5,791 nt of DNA. It comes from Malikia sp041190985. Its GTDB lineage: Bacteria; Pseudomonadota; Gammaproteobacteria; Burkholderiales; Burkholderiaceae_C. Location of the stretch: positions 1-5,791 of the forward strand of contig JBEEPT010000150.1 of assembly GCA_041190985.1 (NCBI GenBank), given 5' to 3'. The notes below the pieces were generated by a model. That model made no database searches. It saw nothing but the letters and a program-made list of their open reading frames with translations, and was not told the origin of the DNA. Shown here one piece after another: positions 1 through 5,791 of this stretch (positions within the stretch are counted from its first letter, which is position 1; each line of letters opens with the position of its first letter). Both the position numbers and the translations under genes were made by a program.

Positions 1-697
1 GCAGGCCGTCGGCGTTGAGCACCCGGGTGTCGTCGAGCACGATCGCGTTGTCGAGGCCGCCGCCGAGCGCCAGGCCGCTGGCGCGCATGTTCTCGACGTC
101 GCGCGTGAAGCCGAAGGTGCGCGCGCGCGCGATCTCGCGCGCGTACTGGCCGCTGCCGAGGTCGAACTCGACCGCCTGGCCGGTCGCGCTGACCGCTGGG
201 TGGTCGAACTCGATCTGGAAACTGAGCTTGTAGCCGTGGAAAGGGTCGAGCCGCGCCCACTTCAGGTGTCGCCCCTCGCCCTCGCGCACCTCGACGGTTT
301 TCAGCACGCGGATGAAGCGCCGCGGCGCGTTCTGCGCCACGCTGCCGGCGCTTTGCAGCAAATAGACAAACGAAGCGGCCGAGCCGTCAAGGATCGGAAC
401 TTCCTCGGCCGTGATGTCGATCACCAGGTTGTCGATGCCGAGGCCGGCGCAGGCGCTCATGATGTGCTCGATCGTGAACACTTTGGCGCTGCCGCGCGAA
501 ATCGTCGAGGCCATCCGGGTATCGGACACCGACAGCGCGTTGACCGCAATCTCGACCGGATCGGCCAGATCGACGCGGCGAAACACGATGCCGGTATCGG
601 GGGGGGCCGGGCGCAACGTCAGCTCGACGCGCTGGCCGCTGTGCAAGCCGACGCCAACGGCCTTGGTCAGGGTCTTGAGGGTACGTTGCGCGATCAT
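1..697 (-). CDS. lpxC: LpxC, UDP-3-O-acyl-N-acetylglucosamine deacetylase (5' part; runs off the window)
   Basis: This gene encodes the zinc-dependent deacetylase that removes the acetyl group from UDP-3-O-acyl-GlcNAc, the committed step of lipid A synthesis in the cytoplasm. The visible part is 232 codons from the ATG at 697 to the window edge; the family is usually about 300 residues. Recognisable segments are the N-terminal QRTLKTLTKAVGVGLHSGQ, then TIEHIMSACAGLGIDN with the catalytic Glu and first zinc-binding His at about residues 77-78, then EEVPILDGSAASFVYLL, FDHPAVSATGQ, and ARTFGFTRDVE with the conserved Thr near 194, followed by LALGGGLDNAIVLDD. The other zinc ligands (equivalent to E. 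coli His238 and Asp242) lie beyond the edge. There is no good Shine-Dalgarno sequence before the ATG. It lies 80 bases downstream of the RTX stop, whereas in related genomes it normally follows ftsZ closely. Identification is secure from residue-level recall of the family. Confidence 0.97.
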   Translation of the reverse strand, partial: MIAQRTLKTLTKAVGVGLHSGQRVELTLRPAPPDTGIVFRRVDLADPVEIAVNALSVSDTRMASTISRGSAKVFTIEHIMSACAGLGIDNLVIDITAEEVPILDGSAASFVYLLQSAGSVAQNAPRRFIRVLKTVEVREGEGRHLKWARLDPFHGYKLSFQIEFDHPAVSATGQAVEFDLGSGQYAREIARARTFGFTRDVENMRASGLALGGGLDNAIVLDDTRVLNADGL

Positions 698-711
698 GGG
701 ACAGGATTATC
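698..711 (-). promoter_or_regulatory. Possible -10 element immediately upstream of lpxC
   Basis: On the minus strand a GATAAT hexamer (706-711; five of six matches to TATAAT) ends only eight bases before the lpxC ATG. If it is a real -10 element, transcription would begin at or next to the ATG and the mRNA would be almost leaderless, which fits the lack of a Shine-Dalgarno sequence. No convincing -35 hexamer is found 16-18 bases further upstream, where the sequence is CAGCGC-like. The call rests on one hexamer in a GC-rich setting and is tentative. Confidence 0.35.
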
Positions 712-777
712 CCGGATCACGCATGGCCGCGCTGCCGCCAGGGGCGCGCCTAGCCTACCCCCTGTTCCCCCTGACGA

Positions 778-2073
778 TCAAGAGCTGATCGTGAGGTTAC
801 CGCCCGCGAGGTCGATGGTGTTGATGACGTTCACGCCCATCAGCTGCACGACCATGTCTTTGGCGCTCACGCCCGCCACGCCGTCCGAGATGAACAGGTA
901 GTAGTCTCCGGCGCCATTGACCTTGAAGAAGGCAAACTCGCCAGCCACATCCTTGGCCGCACCCTTGACCCCATCCAGTGACAGGCTCTTGGCCACATCG
1001 GCCAGCGCATCGTCCAGCGTCGCTCCAGAGCCAGCCGCGAAGGCAGCGACACCGGTAGTGGCGTTGATCGACGCCCGTGAGCTGGTGGCAGCCGCTGCCA
1101 CTCCGCCCGTGACCAGGTCGACTCCGAAGTCGATCAGGTCGCCCATGCCGATGGTTCCCTTGGCATAGTCGGTGATCCGGTCGATTGAACTGGCGACCTG
1201 GCCGCTGTCGCCAGCCGCGAACACGAAGGTATCCTTGCCCGCGCCCCCAGTCACGACATCAGCCCCCTTGCCCCCGTTGAGGATGTCGGCACCTGCATTG
1301 CCAACCAGCATGTTGGCCTGGGCGTCTCCACTGAGCCTGTCATCTGAAGAACCACCTATCAGGTTCTCGATGCTCCTGATGCTGTCCTCGACCACGCCAC
1401 CGACGCTGACGTTGACTGCAGTTCCACCATTGAGCGTCACGCTGACGCCAGCCGTCTTGTCCGAATAGTCGGCCGTGTCGATGCCGTCGCCACCATCGAG
1501 CGTGTCCTTGCCCAGGCCGCCCTGGAGCGTGTCATTGCCCAGGTCGCCACTGAGAATGTCGTCACCTGCATTGCCCACCAGCATGTTGGCCCGGCTGTCG
1601 CCAGTGAGCCGATCGGCCGCGGAGCCACCGATCAGGTTCTCGATGTCCTTGAGGCTGTCCTCCTCCACGCCACCGACCTTGAGCTTGACGGCAATTGCAC
1701 CATTGAGCGTCACGCTGACGCCAGCCGTCTTGTCCGAATAGTCGGCCGTGTCGCTGCCGGCGCCACCATCGAGCGTATCGTTGCCCAGGCCGCCTTTGAG
1801 TGTGTCATTGCCGGCACCGCCATCAAGGACATTGTCCACATCATTGCCAGTGATGGTGTCGTTGAAGAAGGAGCCACGCACGGCCTCGATATTCGATAGC
1901 CAGTCGATCGTATAGGTGTCACTGGCCATGCCGGTCGCAAGGTTGACAGTGACGGTCCACGGGCTCGTCAGGTAATCGACGTAATCAAAGCCGCCGCCAC
2001 CGTCGATCTGGTCGCTGACTCCCGCTCCCCCTGTCAGGGTATCCTTGCCGAAGGTGCCGTTGATGGTGCTCAT
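778..2073 (-). CDS. RTX-repeat, calcium-binding, probably type I-secreted surface or matrix protein
   Basis: This is a 431-residue protein made mostly of RTX nonapeptide repeats (GGxGxDxLx), which bind Ca2+ as a beta-roll after export. RTX runs lie at about residues 84-110, 168-199 and 257-284, for example LDGGAGNDTLKGGLGNDTLD. Between them are two near-identical 91-residue modules containing DTADYSDKTAGVSVTLNG and IENLIGGS..DRL; residues 29-82 look like an older, diverged copy. The C-terminal part has SSIDRITDYAKG and GDLIDF, typical of type I secretion target regions, and ends with a YYLFISDGVAG...DMVVQLMGV segment resembling the 'bluetail' C-terminal domain of putative surface proteins (from memory). 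There is no signal peptide, membrane segment or cysteine, as expected for a type I substrate. I chose the ATG at 2073. A TTG 33 bases upstream lies inside a leader hairpin and adds an unlikely peptide. No enzyme domain is visible, so adhesin or matrix protein is inference. GC content is lower than in the flanking genes. A c-di-GMP riboswitch precedes it. Confidence 0.85.
   Translation of the reverse strand: MSTINGTFGKDTLTGGAGVSDQIDGGGGFDYVDYLTSPWTVTVNLATGMASDTYTIDWLSNIEAVRGSFFNDTITGNDVDNVLDGGAGNDTLKGGLGNDTLDGGAGSDTADYSDKTAGVSVTLNGAIAVKLKVGGVEEDSLKDIENLIGGSAADRLTGDSRANMLVGNAGDDILSGDLGNDTLQGGLGKDTLDGGDGIDTADYSDKTAGVSVTLNGGTAVNVSVGGVVEDSIRSIENLIGGSSDDRLSGDAQANMLVGNAGADILNGGKGADVVTGGAGKDTFVFAAGDSGQVASSIDRITDYAKGTIGMGDLIDFGVDLVTGGVAAAATSSRASINATTGVAAFAAGSGATLDDALADVAKSLSLDGVKGAAKDVAGEFAFFKVNGAGDYYLFISDGVAGVSAKDMVVQLMGVNVINTIDLAGGNLTISS
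1291..1836 (-). repeat. Two tandem 273-bp units inside the RTX gene
   Basis: Bases 1291-1563 and 1564-1836 align at a constant offset of 273 bases (91 codons), so the duplication keeps the reading frame. The best-preserved block is a 56-base stretch, 1425-1480, identical to 1698-1753, which encodes the DTADYSDKTAGVSVTLNG segment. Other blocks, such as the one encoding ANMLVGNAG, differ at only a few bases. The rest of the unit has drifted at both DNA and protein level. This is an intragenic module duplication of the kind common in RTX proteins, and a possible site of copy-number change by recombination. Confidence 0.9.
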
Positions 2074-2080
2074 GTATGTT

Positions 2081-2135
2081 GTCTTGCGTCTAATCTGTAG
2101 AGCCAAAATGGCTGAAAAACAGCAGCACGCAAGAC
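2081..2135 (-). promoter_or_regulatory. Hairpin able to occlude the RTX ribosome-binding region (candidate riboswitch expression platform)
   Basis: In the transcript, GUCUUGCGU (from 2127-2135) is perfectly complementary over nine bases to ACGCAAGAC (from 2081-2089). The second arm ends seven bases before the RTX ATG, exactly where a Shine-Dalgarno sequence should lie; only a weak AAGA is present there. The intervening loop can continue the fold with a 4-bp helix (2095-2098 with 2119-2122) and a small AGCC/GGCU hairpin (2101-2104 with 2110-2113). A U5 run (2115-2119) lies inside the structure rather than after a strong GC stem, so translational control looks more likely than intrinsic termination. 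The base pairing is seen directly; the regulatory role is inferred from position. Confidence 0.6.
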
Positions 2136-2190
2136 CCCGCTGGCCATGGCAACTCAGTGGACAGCGCCAGCATCAGTCGACACAAGGTTA

Positions 2191-2277
2191 CAGAGGCAAC
2201 CCGGCTGCCCTTGCCATCGACGACAAGGGCCCGTGGCTTTGCGTCCGGAGGTCTCCCTCCGTTTGCCGTTCACTCTG
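2191..2277 (-). promoter_or_regulatory. Cyclic di-GMP class I (GEMM-I) riboswitch aptamer
   Basis: Read on the minus strand, this 87-base stretch matches the GEMM-I consensus as I remember it from the Vibrio cholerae Vc2 aptamer. P1 is CAGAG (2273-2277) paired with CUCUG (2191-2195). It is followed by the conserved GGCAAA (2262-2267). P2 is a 6-bp helix, CGGAGG/CCUCCG (2256-2261 with 2246-2251), capped by a GAGA tetraloop of the GNRA class (2252-2255), as needed for docking on the P3 receptor. Next comes the invariant joining segment GACGCAAAGCC (2235-2245). A P3 stem of 7 bp follows (2224-2230 with 2207-2213) with a 10-base loop, and then the conserved 3' segment AGCCGGGUUGCC (2195-2206). 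The base in front of the CAAA is G, which by my recall favours c-di-GMP over the cGAMP-sensing GEMM-Ib variants that carry A. It sits 117 bases before the RTX start codon in the same orientation, so that gene is the evident target. Confidence 0.92.
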
Positions 2278-2282
2278 ATTAG

Positions 2283-2312
2283 ATTTTATGCGAAGAGATT
2301 TTGATATGAAAA
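2283..2312 (-). promoter_or_regulatory. Candidate sigma70-type promoter of the riboswitch-RTX transcript
   Basis: In an AT-rich island unlike the rest of the window, the minus strand shows TTTTCA (2307-2312; four of six matches to TTGACA), an 18-base spacer and TAAAAT (2283-2288; five of six matches to TATAAT). A start site five to eight bases after the -10 would fall at about 2275-2279, just at the 5' edge of the riboswitch P1 helix, which is where an aptamer transcript would be expected to begin. It would give the RTX gene its own promoter, independent of the upstream division genes. The upstream ABC stop codon ends at 2316, so the promoter lies wholly in the spacer. Confidence 0.5.
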
Positions 2313-2315
2313 CTA

Positions 2316-4205
<1,890 letters not shown>

Positions 4206-4209
4206 GGCC

Positions 4210-5427
4210 TCAGTCGGCCTGCTTGCGCAGGAAGGCCGGGATCTCGAAGTCGTCCATGCCGCCCGAGGCCAGCGCGTCGACCTTGGCAGCGGCCGTGGCG
4301 CGGTCACGCCCGCGCACCCAGGGGTTGGCGGACTCGGCGCCGGGGACGGCGCTCGCGCCGCCCAGGCCGCCGGCCGGCCGGCTGAGCTCGGGCAGGATGA
4401 AGCCGTTGTCGGTGCCGTTGCGCAGTCCGGGCTGGGTCTGCACCACGGTCAGCGGCTGGCGCGCGGCCTGGCGGTTCAGGCCGGTGGCGACCACGGTGAC
4501 GCGGATCGCGTCGCCCAGCGACTCGTCGTAGGCGGTGCCGTAGATCACGTGCGCATCGGGCGCGGCGAAGGCGCGGATGGTGTTCATCGCGACCTTGGAC
4601 TCGCTCAGCTTCAGCGAGCCCTTGGCGGCGCTGATCAGCACCAGCACGCCCTTGGCGCCGCGCATGTCCACGCCTTCCAGCAGCGGACAGGCCACGGCCT
4701 GCTCGGCCGCGATGCGGGCGCGGTCCGGGCCGCTGGCGATCGCGGTGCCCATCATGGCCTTGCCCTGCTCGCCCATCACGGTGCGCACGTCCTCGAAGTC
4801 GACGTTGACCATGGCCTCGACGTTGATGATCTCGGCGATGCCGCCGACGGCGTTCCTGAGCACGTCGTTGGCCTCGGCGAAGGCCTCGTCCTGGGTCACG
4901 TCGTCGCCCATGACCTCGAGCAGCTTGTCGTTGAGCACGACGATCAGCGAGTCGACGTTGGCCTCGAGCTCGGCCAAGCCGGTCTCGGCGTTGTTCATGC
5001 GGCGCCCGCCTTCCCACTCGAAGGGCTTGGTCACCACGCCCACGGTCAGGATGCCCATTTCCTTGGCCAGCCTGGCGATCAGCGGCGCGGCGCCGGTGCC
5101 GGTGCCGCCGCCCATGCCGGCGGTGATGAAGATCATGTGGGCGCCGTCGATCGCGGCGCGGATGTCCGACTCGGCCATCTCGGCGGCGATGCGGCCCTTC
5201 TCGGGCTTGCTGCCCGCGCCCAGGCCGGACTGGCCGAGCTGGATCAGGCGGTGCGCGCTCGACTTGTTGAGCGCCTGCGCATCGGTGTTGGCGCAGATGA
5301 ACTCCACGCCCTGCACCTGGCTCTGGATCATGTGCTCGACGGCATTGCTGCCGCCACCGCCGACACCGATCACCTTGATCTGGGTGCCGCGGTTGAACTC
5401 CTCGACTTCGATCATCTCGATGCTCAT
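4210..5427 (-). CDS. ftsZ: FtsZ, tubulin-like cell division GTPase
   Basis: FtsZ polymerises with GTP into the cytoplasmic Z-ring at midcell and recruits the divisome. The product is a complete 405-residue protein. The nucleotide-binding region starts with IKVIGVGGGGSNAV (17-30), and the tubulin signature GGGTGTG is at 106-112. The T7 synergy loop NVDFEDV (208-214) carries the catalytic acidic residues Asp210 and Asp213. After the GTPase and activation domains comes a linker of about 70 residues rich in Gly, Ala, Pro and Arg, and the extreme C-terminus DDFEIPAFLRKQAD (392-405) is the conserved peptide that binds FtsA and ZipA. The ATG at 5427 has an AAGGAGA Shine-Dalgarno about seven bases upstream. 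It follows ftsA after 97 bases in the usual order and ends four bases before the most upstream plausible non-overlapping start of the ABC exporter gene. Confidence 0.99.
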   Translation of the reverse strand: MSIEMIEVEEFNRGTQIKVIGVGGGGSNAVEHMIQSQVQGVEFICANTDAQALNKSSAHRLIQLGQSGLGAGSKPEKGRIAAEMAESDIRAAIDGAHMIFITAGMGGGTGTGAAPLIARLAKEMGILTVGVVTKPFEWEGGRRMNNAETGLAELEANVDSLIVVLNDKLLEVMGDDVTQDEAFAEANDVLRNAVGGIAEIINVEAMVNVDFEDVRTVMGEQGKAMMGTAIASGPDRARIAAEQAVACPLLEGVDMRGAKGVLVLISAAKGSLKLSESKVAMNTIRAFAAPDAHVIYGTAYDESLGDAIRVTVVATGLNRQAARQPLTVVQTQPGLRNGTDNGFILPELSRPAGGLGGASAVPGAESANPWVRGRDRATAAAKVDALASGGMDDFEIPAFLRKQAD

Positions 5428-5482
5428 TTCCCTTCTCCTTGAATGCCCTGATGGCCTGAACCTGAAACCGAATCCTGCAAAG

Positions 5483-5512
5483 AAAAAACTGTCTGCCGCT
5501 CATCCCGGCGGC
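5483..5512 (-). terminator. Weak terminator-like hairpin between ftsA and ftsZ
   Basis: In the transcript GCCGC (5508-5512) can pair with GCGGC (5495-5499) around an 8-base loop, and a U6 run (5483-5488) follows after a gap of six bases. The stem is only five GC pairs and the U-run does not abut it, so full termination is unlikely. It could be a partial attenuator or RNA-processing site that sets the FtsA:FtsZ ratio, or simply chance. Confidence 0.25.
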
Positions 5513-5524
5513 GCGGTATGGTGA

Positions 5525-5791
5525 TCAGAAATTGCCTACGAACCAGTCCTTGATGCGCCCCAGCGTGCTCTGCACCGAGCCCACCTTCTGCGCGACCTTC
5601 TGGCCGCGCAGCCGGGCCAGCCTGGCCTCCTCGAGCAGGCCCATCACGGTGGCGGCGCGCGGCTGCGCCACCATGTCGCTCAGGGCGCTGGCGTACTTCG
5701 GCACGCCGCGGCGCACCGGCTTGAGGAAGATGTCCTCGCCGAGCTCGACCATGCCGGGCATGACCGAGCTGCCGCCGGTCAGCACGATGCC
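5525..5791 (-). CDS. ftsA: FtsA, actin-like divisome membrane anchor (3' end only)
   Basis: Only the last 88 codons are in the window; the family is usually about 400-420 residues. FtsA is an actin-fold ATPase that tethers FtsZ filaments to the inner membrane. The fragment opens with GIVLTGGSSVMPGMVELGE, the glycine-rich nucleotide-binding motif of the C-terminal ATPase lobe, followed by the KPVRRGVP strand region. It ends with the amphipathic membrane-targeting helix LGRIKDWFVGNF after a short basic linker. The order ftsA-ftsZ on the same strand confirms the assignment. The reading frame is open to the window edge, so the start lies outside. Confidence 0.97.
   Translation of the reverse strand, partial: GIVLTGGSSVMPGMVELGEDIFLKPVRRGVPKYASALSDMVAQPRAATVMGLLEEARLARLRGQKVAQKVGSVQSTLGRIKDWFVGNF

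Noticed and set aside
200..901. Plus-strand open frame spanning the lpxC start and the RTX end
   Set aside because: It runs antisense through two clear genes and their spacer, and its composition looks like a shadow.
1291..1836. CRISPR-like or mobile-element repeats
   Set aside because: The units are adjacent, in frame and protein-coding, with no spacers, terminal inverted repeats or transposase.
2074..2106. TTG start adding 11 residues to the RTX protein
   Set aside because: No ribosome binding site precedes it, the added residues do not resemble RTX N-termini, and it lies within the leader hairpin; the ATG at 2073 is a better start.
2115..2142. Intrinsic terminator ending in the U5 run as the riboswitch expression platform
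   Set aside because: The only stem directly before the U-run is about four base pairs (CAGC/GCUG), much weaker than the 9-bp helix covering the ribosome site. It is not excluded, but not supported.
2262..2267. GEMM-Ib (cGAMP-sensing) variant of the riboswitch
   Set aside because: The specificity position before CAAA is G and not A, as far as I can align it from memory to the V. cholerae aptamer.
4549..5524. Two plus-strand open frames of about 300 codons opposite ftsZ
   Set aside because: They mirror the ftsZ codons in other frames, have low-complexity composition, and match no family I recognise.

Overview
The window looks like a piece of a GC-rich betaproteobacterial chromosome. Burkholderiales of the Comamonadaceae/Sphaerotilus type is my best guess, from the FtsZ and LpxC protein sequences, the high GC content and the gene order. 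All recognisable genes lie on the minus strand. In transcription order (right to left) they are the 3' end of ftsA, complete ftsZ, a half-size ABC exporter, an RTX-repeat protein and the 5' part of lpxC. ftsA-ftsZ-lpxC is the usual tail of the division and cell-wall (dcw) cluster. The ABC exporter and the RTX gene sit between ftsZ and lpxC.

Region by region. 5525-5791 is the end of ftsA. 5428-5524 is a spacer with a good ftsZ ribosome binding site and a weak hairpin. 4210-5427 is ftsZ. 2316-4205 is the ABC exporter, which starts within a few bases of the ftsZ stop. 2074-2315 is a non-coding leader of about 240 bases. 778-2073 is the RTX gene, with a visibly lower GC content than its neighbours and a 273-bp tandem duplication. 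698-777 is a short G-rich spacer carrying a promoter-like hexamer close to the lpxC start. 1-697 is the first 232 codons of lpxC.

The most interesting element is the leader at 2074-2315. Read on the minus strand it contains a nearly textbook cyclic di-GMP class I (GEMM-I) riboswitch aptamer (2191-2277). The aptamer follows an AT-rich promoter that would start transcription at the edge of its P1 helix. Downstream, a 9-bp perfect inverted repeat (2081-2089 / 2127-2135) can fold over the ribosome-binding region of the RTX start codon. The simplest reading is that this bacterium controls a type I-secreted, calcium-binding surface or matrix protein by intracellular c-di-GMP, through its own promoter and riboswitch, inside an otherwise housekeeping division cluster.

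FtsA and FtsZ build the cytokinetic ring and LpxC commits precursors to lipid A. The ABC exporter has no substrate I can assign. Its position next to an RTX gene is suggestive, but it lacks anything that marks it as the RTX secretion pump.
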